This document shows, piece after piece, positions 26,803 to 34,344 of a stretch of 64,000 bases of DNA (position 1 is the stretch's first letter; the number at the start of each line of letters is the position of its first letter). The DNA comes from Bryobacterales bacterium (lineage in GTDB: Bacteria; Acidobacteriota; Terriglobia; Bryobacterales; Bryobacteraceae). The notes beneath the pieces were generated by a model that worked only from the letters and a program-made list of their open reading frames with translations, was not told where the DNA came from and did no database searches. Position numbers and translations under genes: made by a program. Location: positions 1 through 64,000 of the forward strand of contig JAIXKK010000144.1 of assembly GCA_026954325.1 (NCBI GenBank), given 5' to 3'.

Positions 26803-28017
26803 CTAACCCCGGAAGCGCATGCCGGCGAAGCTGACGACGCTTTGGGGGTCGATGTTCCACTGCTCGTAGTTGACAAGCGTGCCGCGGGCGTTGGGCATGG
26901 CTTTGAGAAAGGTGTAGAAGGGCGAGGATCCGCACCATTTGAGATCGTCCTGGCGGTCCTGGACGAGGTCCCAGTAGCCCTTGGCGTCTCCGGCGTTGAT
27001 ACGTTCGATGCGGGACTGGTCGCGGGAGGAGACCTCGGCCATTTCCGAGACGTGGACCTGGGCGGTGAAGGAGTCGCCGTAGCGGCGTCCCATGTGGGCC
27101 ATATCGACGCCGAGGACCCAGAAGAGATTCCTGCCTTCGCGGGCGCCCATTTCGCCGAGAGCGCCGAGGAACGCCTTGACATTGTCGTCGTCCTCGGGCA
27201 TTCCGCCTTCGTAAATGCTGCGCCCGTAGGCTCCGCAGAGAATCGGGAGCACGCGAATGTTGGGGCCGAAGAGATGCTGGAGGAAGACCACCTGGAACTC
27301 GATGGAGTGCTCGATGGCGATCGAGTAATCCTCCATGAGGACGGCGTTCGGGGCCTTGCTTTGGAGTTCGTCGATGAGTGAAGTGGCGGGCTGAGCATCG
27401 CCCCACGGGGTGGTCCACGTCTTGCGCGTCATGCCGAAGCGCTCCGGAGCGCCGTAATGAGAGGTGCCGAGGATGACGAAGGTGCGCCCGGCGTAATCTT
27501 CCTGGCGCAGGCCGGAGTAGGCGGCGCGGTAGGATTGCCAGCCGCCTTCGGGGCTGACGTGCGGGGCAGCGATGCCGAGCAGGCCATCGGCAACGGCGGG
27601 CTCGCCGTTCAGATACCGCTGCATGGTTTCGCGCAGCGCATCGGGCTCGTCCGGATAAGCTGCTCCGGCATGGGCCGGGTAGCGGGCTTCGGAGGCGGCG
27701 AAGGCGCGCTCGCGCTCCATCCGCATTTCGGCGAACACTTCGTCTTCGAGGAATCCCGCGTTGCGAAGGTTTTCGGTGAGGTGCTCCTGTAATTCGCCCA
27801 CCTGCAAATCGCCCGTGATGTGAAACAGCGCGGCGCGCAGGTCGTTGCCGGTGCGCTCGCCGTCGAAATACTCGAGCACCTGCACCAGCACGGGGGGAAT
27901 GATGAGGGTGATCTCGGAGTATTGGAATGGATCGCGAATGAGCAATCCGGGGCGGTCCGGTACAGGGGAGGGCATGAAGTCAAGATTCATGCGCAGCCGC
28001 GGGAGGGGGTTCGACAT
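26803..28017 (-). CDS. Memo-like protein (AmmeMemoRadiSam system protein B family) with N-terminal RRE-like domain
   Basis: A 404-residue protein. The start at 28017 (MSNPLPRL) is preferred; an in-frame ATG at 27990 is possible. Residues about 105-404 form the Memo fold with conserved metal-site segments: GIAAPHVSPEGG, LGTSHYGAPE, AIEHSIEFQVVFLQHLFG and VLGVDMAHMGRRYG, plus CGAYG. The first 85 residues look like a separate domain of PqqD or RiPP-recognition-element type: LIIPPVLVQVLEYFDGERTG, followed by a helix and LTENLRNAGFL. The radical SAM and AMMECR1 partners of the AmmeMemoRadiSam set are not nearby. It heads the run leading to thrB. Function unknown. Confidence 0.78.
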   Translation of the reverse strand: MSNPLPRLRMNLDFMPSPVPDRPGLLIRDPFQYSEITLIIPPVLVQVLEYFDGERTGNDLRAALFHITGDLQVGELQEHLTENLRNAGFLEDEVFAEMRMERERAFAASEARYPAHAGAAYPDEPDALRETMQRYLNGEPAVADGLLGIAAPHVSPEGGWQSYRAAYSGLRQEDYAGRTFVILGTSHYGAPERFGMTRKTWTTPWGDAQPATSLIDELQSKAPNAVLMEDYSIAIEHSIEFQVVFLQHLFGPNIRVLPILCGAYGRSIYEGGMPEDDDNVKAFLGALGEMGAREGRNLFWVLGVDMAHMGRRYGDSFTAQVHVSEMAEVSSRDQSRIERINAGDAKGYWDLVQDRQDDLKWCGSSPFYTFLKAMPNARGTLVNYEQWNIDPQSVVSFAGMRFRG

Positions 28018-28066
28018 GCACTTCCATGATAGCCCGCCATCCTGATAGAATCCGAAACCAGCCGTT
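28018..28066. promoter_or_regulatory. Divergent promoter region, Memo-like / cupin
   Basis: Only 49 bases separate the start codons of the minus-strand Memo-like gene and the plus-strand cupin gene, so both promoters and any operator must lie here or extend into the coding sequences. No clear palindrome was seen. Confidence 0.35.
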
Positions 28067-28960
28067 ATGAACAAGAAGTTTCTGATCGCCCTCGCCGGCG
28101 CGACCCTCGCTATCGCGCAAACGCTCTACGCCCCCAAGGGCAAGCCCGCGCAGTACACGCCGCCGCACAAACCGCACACGAAATTGGGCGACCTGATGGC
28201 GAAGCACAAAGGCCAGAAGTCGTGGCGCGAGTTGATTGTGAATGACAAACACTTGAAGAGCGAGTACATCTATGCCCCGCCCGGCTTCCGGCACCCCAAG
28301 GCGCTGCATCCGGACACGCGCGAGTGGTGGGTGGTCCTGGAGGGCGAGGTGCGCTTCGACCTCGAGACGGTGGAGCCGTTCACGGCGAAGAAAGGCGCCA
28401 TGGTGCAGGTTCCGATGCAGACCTTCTTCTCCTATGAAGTGGTGGGGAACGGGCCGGCGCTGATTTTCGAGACGAATGCCGCGGGCGCGAAGACCATCTA
28501 CGCCGAGCGGAAGGACGCGCCGCCGATGCCGGGCTACGACTGGGCGCCGGTGCAAATGAACCGGGCGAAGGGACAGTGGCTGCACGAGAACAAACCCGTC
28601 GTCTACTACGATGAAATCGCGAAAAAGATTGAGAACAAGCAATTGCAAGGCACCATCCGGGTGGTGGAAGACGACCGCGGCGCGGCCAATTTCATATACG
28701 GCTACAACAGCAAACTGCCGCCGCTCGATGAGAAATATCGCGGGCACTATCATCCGGAAGGCGCGGAATACTGGCTGATCCTTTCGGGCCAGATTCGTTA
28801 CCCGATCGAAAGCGTGGGCGTGGTGATTGCCGAGCGCGGCGATGTGGTGTACGTTCCGCCGTTTACGTTCCATGCGCCGCGCTGGTGGGGGGACGGCCCC
28901 TCGTGCCGGCTGGCAATGAACGGATTCCCCCAGATAGCGCATCTTTACGAACCGCGTTAA
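28067..28960 (+). CDS. Exported double-cupin protein
   Basis: A 297-residue protein with a signal peptide (MNKKFLIALAGATLAIAQ). Two cupin barrels are visible. The first runs from FRHPKALHPDTREWWVVLEG (metal-site His and Glu) to PMQTFFSYEVVGNGPAL. The second runs from EKYRGHYHPEGAEYWLILSG, with the HxH(x)E pattern, to VPPFTFHAPRWW. Both keep likely metal ligands. The substrate is unknown. A second exported cupin is encoded at 50005-50898 with a similar layout. Confidence 0.78.
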   Translation: MNKKFLIALAGATLAIAQTLYAPKGKPAQYTPPHKPHTKLGDLMAKHKGQKSWRELIVNDKHLKSEYIYAPPGFRHPKALHPDTREWWVVLEGEVRFDLETVEPFTAKKGAMVQVPMQTFFSYEVVGNGPALIFETNAAGAKTIYAERKDAPPMPGYDWAPVQMNRAKGQWLHENKPVVYYDEIAKKIENKQLQGTIRVVEDDRGAANFIYGYNSKLPPLDEKYRGHYHPEGAEYWLILSGQIRYPIESVGVVIAERGDVVYVPPFTFHAPRWWGDGPSCRLAMNGFPQIAHLYEPR

Positions 28961-29017
28961 GGGCGGACAGGGGTGTTGATTGCATCCATCGTGTTAGGCT
29001 ATTCCAAGGCAACTCCA

Positions 29018-29710
29018 ATGTCTGAATTTCGGGATCATGTGGTCCTCATTACGGGCGCTTGCGGCGCCTTGGGCGAGATCGTTACCAGCCAGTTTCTGGA
29101 CGCGGGAGCGCACGTGGTGGGCGTGGATATTGAGTGGCCGGAACCGCCGGAGAGCCAGCGGGTGCTGCCGCTGACGCTGGACCTGATCGAGCCGGAACAG
29201 TGCCGCCGGGCGGTGGCGCTGACGCTGGAACATCACCGGCGGATCGACATCCTGCTGCACCTGGTGGGGGGATTCACTTCGGGCAAGACGCTGGCCGAGA
29301 CATGCGACGCCGAATGGCAGCGGATGCTGAACATCAATCTCAACTCGACGTTCAATCTGTGCCGGGAAGTGCTGCCGCAGATGCTGAAGGCGCGGCGCGG
29401 GCGAATGATCGCCATCGGGGCAAAGGCGGGGGTGGACCCGGTAGCAAAGATGGGCGCCTACCACGTTTCGAAGGCGGCGACGCACGCCCTGATCCGGGCC
29501 ATCGGCAGGGAATGCCGGGGAACGGGGGTGACGGCGAACGCGATCCTGCCGAGCATCATCGACACCGCCACCAATCGCGCCAACATGCCCGATGCGGATT
29601 ACAGCAAATGGGTCAGCCCGCGCGTGATCGCACAGCTCATCCAATATCTGGCTTCGCAGGCAGCCGCGGACGTGAATGGGGCGCTGATTCCGATATACGG
29701 ACGGGCTTGA
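29018..29710 (+). CDS. Short-chain dehydrogenase/reductase with substituted catalytic serine
   Basis: A 230-residue SDR. The ATG at 29018 directly precedes the first strand (FRDHVVLITGACGALGEI), the NAD(P) glycine motif. NLNSTFN supplies the conserved Asn and YHVSK the catalytic Tyr and Lys. In the active-site strand MIAIGAKAGVDPVAKMGAY the residue 13 before the Tyr, normally Ser, is Ala. The enzyme may therefore be altered or non-catalytic. Fifteen extra residues would be added by the upstream start, which I reject. Confidence 0.82.
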   Translation: MSEFRDHVVLITGACGALGEIVTSQFLDAGAHVVGVDIEWPEPPESQRVLPLTLDLIEPEQCRRAVALTLEHHRRIDILLHLVGGFTSGKTLAETCDAEWQRMLNINLNSTFNLCREVLPQMLKARRGRMIAIGAKAGVDPVAKMGAYHVSKAATHALIRAIGRECRGTGVTANAILPSIIDTATNRANMPDADYSKWVSPRVIAQLIQYLASQAAADVNGALIPIYGRA

Positions 29711-29786
29711 TAGAGGGCGTCATCCAGATTGAACTCCCAAGATGGCGCGGCGCGTGCAGGTATTTCTAACTGAACGCGGAGGCTTT

Positions 29787-30338
29787 ATGGAAGTTCAATT
29801 TCGGTTTTGCTATTTGGCGGTGGCGGCGTTTCTCTACCCTTTGATGTCGACTGTTGTCTTCGCCGCGCCGGCCAGCCAATCGGCCGTACGTTGGAGTGAG
29901 CTTGCGCCGCTGCTCAAGGGCCGCGAGATCTCGGTGAGGTTGAGCGGCGGGGCAATCGTGGGAGGGAAGTATTCCGGCATTCAAGCGAACACCCTGACCA
30001 TGCAGGCCACCAGGACGAGCGAACCTTCCAAACACCCGAAGGGGGTGACGCAATTGGCGAGGTCCGATATCGAGCAGATTACCATCCAGCGCCACGCCGG
30101 CTGGAAAGGAAGGGCCATCGGGTTGATTGCCGGCGGAGCCGTTACCGCTGTCGTCGCCGGAGTGATCTCCGCTATCGCGAAGAATGAAGGCGGTTGGGGC
30201 TCGGGTTATGCGGGCGTGGCCGGGGGAGTGAGCGCGGCGGCGACCGGCGGCGGTTATCTGCTCGGCCGGTTCGGCGACCGTGAAGGCTCCCGGCCGGAAC
30301 AGGTGGTGCAAATTCTGCAGGAGGGCGCCGGCCAGTAA
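29787..30338 (+). CDS. Exported protein with glycine-rich membrane segment
   Basis: A 183-residue protein of unknown function. The ATG at 29787 has GGAGG close upstream. It opens with a signal (YLAVAAFLYPLMSTVVFA), followed by a small beta domain (LLKGREISVRLSGGAIVGG) that resembles an Sm-like or SH3-type fold, and then a glycine-zipper region (IGLIAGGAVTAVVAGVISAI and GYAGVAGGVSAAATGGGYLLG). Such glycine zippers occur in outer-membrane or peptidoglycan-associated proteins. It is convergent with the SelA-like gene, 16 bases away. Confidence 0.65.
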   Translation: MEVQFRFCYLAVAAFLYPLMSTVVFAAPASQSAVRWSELAPLLKGREISVRLSGGAIVGGKYSGIQANTLTMQATRTSEPSKHPKGVTQLARSDIEQITIQRHAGWKGRAIGLIAGGAVTAVVAGVISAIAKNEGGWGSGYAGVAGGVSAAATGGGYLLGRFGDREGSRPEQVVQILQEGAGQ

Positions 30339-30354
30339 GGCGTGGCGGATGACT

Positions 30355-31920
30355 TCATCCCAATCTCCGTCCTACCCATGGCACGGAGCCGTCTTCCCAC
30401 CCGAGCGCCACCGTGCCTTCCATCCTGTCGCCGCGGACGGCGCCGGTGAAGATGTAGTGAAAGGCCATGCCTTCGTGGCGGCCGTGGGAGCGGATCTCGA
30501 CCTGATCGCCGTTGATGCTGCCGGTGAGAGTGCCCTCGGGAACGACGGGGCTGCTGTAGACGCCGCCGAGTTGGTTGCCGTTGTTGTCGAGGTAGAGGCG
30601 CCACGTCGTGGAACTGGCGAGGAAGGTGATCTCGATTTCCCAGCGGCCGGTGAGGTCGGTTACCCTCGGCTTGACGGCGGGCTTGGGTTTGGGGCCGGGG
30701 GCGTTGCGAAACTCCTGGTAGAGACGCTCGGCCACGATCTTGTATTCGCCCGGATACATGGCCGCGGGCCGTAAGACGAAGCCGTGGCCTTCGCCTTCGG
30801 CGTGGGTCATGATGCGCGGGCTGCCGTCGAGCAGGCGCTTGCCGAGTTCCCCGCTCTCGAGGCCGATGCGATTGGGGTCCCATTCGATCTCGAGGGTCGG
30901 GTAGTAGCTCTTCACCTTTGGGATGATGAGCCTGCCGGTGACTCCGGGCGCCTGCTCGATGCGGGCTTTGATGTGTTCGAACCACTCCGTCCACTCGCGA
31001 TCTTCGGCCTCGCGGCTGCGCGTGGAGAATAATGCTTCCAGGGCGACGGCGACGCCGGCAATCTCCTCTTTGCTCACTTTGATGGAGCGGCCGAAGGTGA
31101 TGTGGGGAGAACTGACCTGCCAGGCGGAGCGCACGAGGTTCTTGCGCCCGGCAAGGATACCGGCGGTCTGCGGGCCGCGGAGGATCTTGCCGCCGCTGTA
31201 GGCGACAAGGTCGGCGCCGGCGGCGAGATAAGGGTTGGGTTTCAGGGGAAGGTCCGCGGCGGCGTCGATGAGGACAGGGACACCGCGGCGGTGACAGGCG
31301 TCGGCGTACCGCGCCAGGGTAAACCTGTTGCCGCCGCCGAGCAGGTTGGCTTGCCCGTGCGCGAGCGCGGTGCGCGGGTTGAGGGCGCGTTCGAGGTCCG
31401 CGAGGGTGTCCACCTCGATCATCTTCACTCCCACGGAACGGACGGCATGATCGTAGTAGCCGCGGGACCAGGCGGGGACGACGCACTCGTTTTTCATGCC
31501 GGTGGTGACGGGGAGTTTCTGCATCTTCTCGGGGTCGCCGCCGGCGACGCAGGCGGCGGCTCCGCAAGTGACGGCTCCCGCGGCTCCGGAACTGACCATG
31601 GCCGCCTCGCTGCCGAGCAACTGGGCAATGCGCGGCCCCACCTTCGCCATCAGTTCATCGATGTTGACGTGGTAGTGGCTCGCCTGCTCGACGGCGGCGA
31701 TCACTTCCGGCAACTGGCGCGAACCGCCGTTGATGGTGTAGGTGGAGGTGCAGTTGATGAACGGCTCGACGCCGAAGCGCTGATAGACGGCCGGTCCCGA
31801 CCCGCGCCTGGGCAACACCTCGGCCGCCGCGGCGCCTCCGCCGAGCAGACCGGCGAAGCGGGCGAGCAGGCCGGACCGGAACAGGGAACGGCGGCTGGGG
31901 TTTGGCGGCGTGATGTTCAT
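30355..31920 (-). CDS. SelA/DgaE-like PLP-dependent enzyme with Tat signal and C-terminal beta domain
   Basis: A 521-residue fold-type I PLP enzyme. The N-terminus has the twin-arginine motif SRRSLFRSGLLARF, then AAAAEVLPRRG. The core has GVEPFINCTSTYTINGGS, the SGAAGAVTCGAAACVAGG loop, DAAADLPL and AYSGGKILRGPQTAG with the Schiff-base lysine. After residue about 410 a Pro/Lys linker leads to an extra beta domain (DLTGRWEIEITFLASSTTWRL and SINGDQVEIRSHG) that is lacking in the 13813-15027 paralogue. It is the last gene of a run with a TonB receptor, a cysteine hydrolase and two amidohydrolases. Substrate unknown. Confidence 0.82.
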   Translation of the reverse strand: MNITPPNPSRRSLFRSGLLARFAGLLGGGAAAAEVLPRRGSGPAVYQRFGVEPFINCTSTYTINGGSRQLPEVIAAVEQASHYHVNIDELMAKVGPRIAQLLGSEAAMVSSGAAGAVTCGAAACVAGGDPEKMQKLPVTTGMKNECVVPAWSRGYYDHAVRSVGVKMIEVDTLADLERALNPRTALAHGQANLLGGGNRFTLARYADACHRRGVPVLIDAAADLPLKPNPYLAAGADLVAYSGGKILRGPQTAGILAGRKNLVRSAWQVSSPHITFGRSIKVSKEEIAGVAVALEALFSTRSREAEDREWTEWFEHIKARIEQAPGVTGRLIIPKVKSYYPTLEIEWDPNRIGLESGELGKRLLDGSPRIMTHAEGEGHGFVLRPAAMYPGEYKIVAERLYQEFRNAPGPKPKPAVKPRVTDLTGRWEIEITFLASSTTWRLYLDNNGNQLGGVYSSPVVPEGTLTGSINGDQVEIRSHGRHEGMAFHYIFTGAVRGDRMEGTVALGWEDGSVPWVGRRLG

Positions 31921-31951
31921 GCGGGAAGAATATCACGATGCCAGGGGGTTC

Positions 31952-32719
31952 TTACTCTGACTGCAGGAGGCGCCGCGCGTTGCCCGAGAGGATGGCGGCT
32001 TCGTCTTCTCCGGTGATGGCGGATTCTTTCAGCTTCAACACCGCGGCTTCGAAGTACTGGAACGGTGAATGGGAGCCGAACAGGAGACGCCGCGGGGTGA
32101 TGACGGACATCAGATCACCGACGCAGCCGGCTCCTTCGATCATGGCGAGATCGAAGTGGACGCCGGCGCGGGCCAGGGCGGCGAGGGCTTCTCCGGCGGG
32201 CGCGCGCATGCGGTTCAGGACGACGAGTTTCACTCCGGGGGCTTCGGCGAGGGCTTTGGGCAAGGGCTCCGGATCGAGAGGGGGAATGCGCATCAGAGGG
32301 TGGTGGCTGCGCTCATCCTCCATGTTGAGGGCGAGTTGCACGATCAGCTTGCGGTCCCGGGCGGCGCGCAGCAGATCCGGGAAGGCGGCGCCGGAGAGCT
32401 TGTAGCCGTGGTAGTTGGGATGGAGCCGGATGCCGCGCATGTGGTGAACTTCGTGGCAGCGGCGCAGGTCCTCGCGCCAGCCGGGCGCGGCGGGATTGAC
32501 GGAACCGAACGGCAGCAGGAATCCGGCGCCCGCTGTCTCGCAGGCCCTGGCCAGCCGCGCATTGGCGGCGCTGGTGTCGCGGTGGAAGACTCCCTCGAAA
32601 CCGCCCGCCCACGCCTCTGTGACGCCGCGGCGTTTGAGGCGGGCCACGAGGTCGGAGGGGGTGTCGCCGGGAAAGCGGCGGAACGGCCACGGCCCGAGCG
32701 ATACGTTGACGTCGATCAT
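31952..32719 (-). CDS. Amidohydrolase-related TIM-barrel protein
   Basis: A 255-residue cytoplasmic protein starting MIDVNVSLGPWPFRRF. The layout is that of amidohydrolase 2 proteins, but the usual N-terminal HxH is replaced (DVNVSLG), and later elements are GIRLHPNYHGYKLSG, IVQLALNMEDERSHH and LLFGSHSPFQYFEAA. Loss of the first metal pair suggests a divergent or differently metallated site. It overlaps the upstream amidohydrolase gene by ATGA, indicating translational coupling, and precedes the SelA-like gene by 31 bases. Confidence 0.75.
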   Translation of the reverse strand: MIDVNVSLGPWPFRRFPGDTPSDLVARLKRRGVTEAWAGGFEGVFHRDTSAANARLARACETAGAGFLLPFGSVNPAAPGWREDLRRCHEVHHMRGIRLHPNYHGYKLSGAAFPDLLRAARDRKLIVQLALNMEDERSHHPLMRIPPLDPEPLPKALAEAPGVKLVVLNRMRAPAGEALAALARAGVHFDLAMIEGAGCVGDLMSVITPRRLLFGSHSPFQYFEAAVLKLKESAITGEDEAAILSGNARRLLQSE

Positions 32720-33498
32720 ACGCGGATCCCCTTACGCTGAAGGATGGGCATCATCATTCGTTTGAGATTTTCGCCGAGGATCAGTTTGCGATCGGCTTCG
32801 CTGATGTCCGCGCCCATCACCTTGGCAAGCTGCGAGGCATAGCCGCGGCCGGGAGAGTCGCTGCCGTACATGACGCGGCGCGCGCCGAGTTCGCGCACGG
32901 CCATCTCGACGAATCCGTTCGTAGGGTCGCCGCCGGCGACGTCGGCGTAGACATCAGGCAGATGGCGGATGGCGCGGATGCCCGTCTCCCATTCGCCGCC
33001 GGTATGCCCGCAGATGATGGGAACACCGGGATGGCGCGCGGCGAGGGCGGCCACGTCGGCGGGTTCCGATTCCCCCGGCAGGTTGCCCGTGGTCTTGTGC
33101 CAGGTGTGCTGGAAGATGACGGCGTTCATGGAGGCGGCGGCCTCGACGATGGGGTCGAGTTCCGGGGCCGAAGCGCGCCTGGCCACCCAGAGTTTGACGC
33201 CCACCATGGGCCCGTTGCGCACGCAGCGGTCGAACTCCTTGAGGCTGAATTCGAGGTGCTGTGGGGAGAGATAGACGAAGCCGAAGGCGCGGTGGCTCCA
33301 GTGCGCCAGGGCCTGCAACACCTGATCGTTCTGCGCGCGCAGTTGTTCGGGCGTGGGCTCATTGATGAACGGATAGCCCATGAAGACGCAGATCCGTTCG
33401 ATGCCCATGCGGTCGGCGAAGCGGATGAGATTCTCCATGTGCACGTCGGGCGTGGCGCCGGGGAGCCCGTTGATGTGATTGTGAAGGTCCCAGATCAT
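32716..33498 (-). CDS. Amidohydrolase family protein (amidohydrolase 2 type)
   Basis: A 260-residue metal-dependent hydrolase. The ATG at 33498 overlaps the upstream hydrolase stop as ATGA. MIWDLHNHINGLPG holds the HxH metal motif; FQHTWHKTTG, IICGHTGGEWETG and VMYGSDSPGRG supply the further His and Asp ligands. It therefore looks catalytically complete, unlike the following paralogue. Its paired arrangement with a second, degenerate barrel suggests a heteromeric enzyme or sequential steps; that is inference. Confidence 0.82.
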   Translation of the reverse strand: MIWDLHNHINGLPGATPDVHMENLIRFADRMGIERICVFMGYPFINEPTPEQLRAQNDQVLQALAHWSHRAFGFVYLSPQHLEFSLKEFDRCVRNGPMVGVKLWVARRASAPELDPIVEAAASMNAVIFQHTWHKTTGNLPGESEPADVAALAARHPGVPIICGHTGGEWETGIRAIRHLPDVYADVAGGDPTNGFVEMAVRELGARRVMYGSDSPGRGYASQLAKVMGADISEADRKLILGENLKRMMMPILQRKGIRV

Positions 33499-34289
33499 GC
33501 GAGGTGCGTCAAATCCTCGGAAAGCACGGAGGGGCACCAGTACTTTTCGATGTGAGAAATGATGAGCGCGGCGCCCTTTTCGTGAGAGACGAAGGGTCGC
33601 TGGCGCGGGTCATACATGGCGTCGGTCAGGTCGCGGGCAAGGACTGCGTTCATACCAAGGCGGACCTGCTGGCGGATGCCGAAGGACCGCCCGAGGATGC
33701 ACATGTTGGTGTGCACGCCCATGAGCACGACGTTGCGGATCTTCCGCTGGTGGAAGTAGCTGTAGATTTCTTCTTCGTCGTCGCTGATGCCATCCTGGGA
33801 GGCGATTTCGAGCAGTTCGTTTTCGCGATTGTAGCGGCGCACGGCGGGTCCCACGACGGCATCGTCGCAGGGCTGCGTCACGTCGTCCACCGGGAGCGGG
33901 CCTTCCCTGCCGCGGTCGAGCGGGCAGCTTTTCATGATTGGGACGGGCGGCGTCATCTTCGGCGCATTCATCAGACGAAGCCTTTGCGGAGCGCCGGCGT
34001 AGACATCCATGGTTCCCGAGGGCGCGTGGATGATGGTGACGCCGATGCCGCGAGCCTGCTTCAACACCCGGTTCATGCGGGGCGCCATGGCCTTGACGCG
34101 TTTGGCGGCGTTCCGGCAATAGTGGTTGTCCCACATGTCGCAGATGATGATGGCGGTCTCGGCGGGCTTCCATTCAAGGATGGTTTCGCCGGCGCCGCGG
34201 CGCGCTTTCAACCGGAGAACTCCGGTGGATTTAGGGAAAGCCGCGCCGCAAGCGGCGGCGAGCAGGGCGCGTCTTGAAAGATTTCGCAT
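33495..34289 (-). CDS. Exported cysteine hydrolase (isochorismatase family)
   Basis: A 264-residue protein with a twin-arginine-like signal (RNLSRRALLAAACGAAF). The isochorismatase-like core has AIIICDMWDNHYC, where Asp51 is the expected general base, and NVVLMGVHTNMCILGRSFGI, where the Cys is the nucleophile. Relatives hydrolyse amides such as N-carbamoyl compounds, nicotinamide or ureidoacrylate. It overlaps the next gene by ATGA and follows the TonB receptor gene by 55 bases, so an imported substrate may be processed in the periplasm. Confidence 0.82.
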   Translation of the reverse strand: MRNLSRRALLAAACGAAFPKSTGVLRLKARRGAGETILEWKPAETAIIICDMWDNHYCRNAAKRVKAMAPRMNRVLKQARGIGVTIIHAPSGTMDVYAGAPQRLRLMNAPKMTPPVPIMKSCPLDRGREGPLPVDDVTQPCDDAVVGPAVRRYNRENELLEIASQDGISDDEEEIYSYFHQRKIRNVVLMGVHTNMCILGRSFGIRQQVRLGMNAVLARDLTDAMYDPRQRPFVSHEKGAALIISHIEKYWCPSVLSEDLTHLA

Positions 34290-34344
34290 ATTTCAAAAGC
34301 GCAAGGGGCGCGGGCGGGCTCCGTTTTGCGCGTGGTGCTCCATA

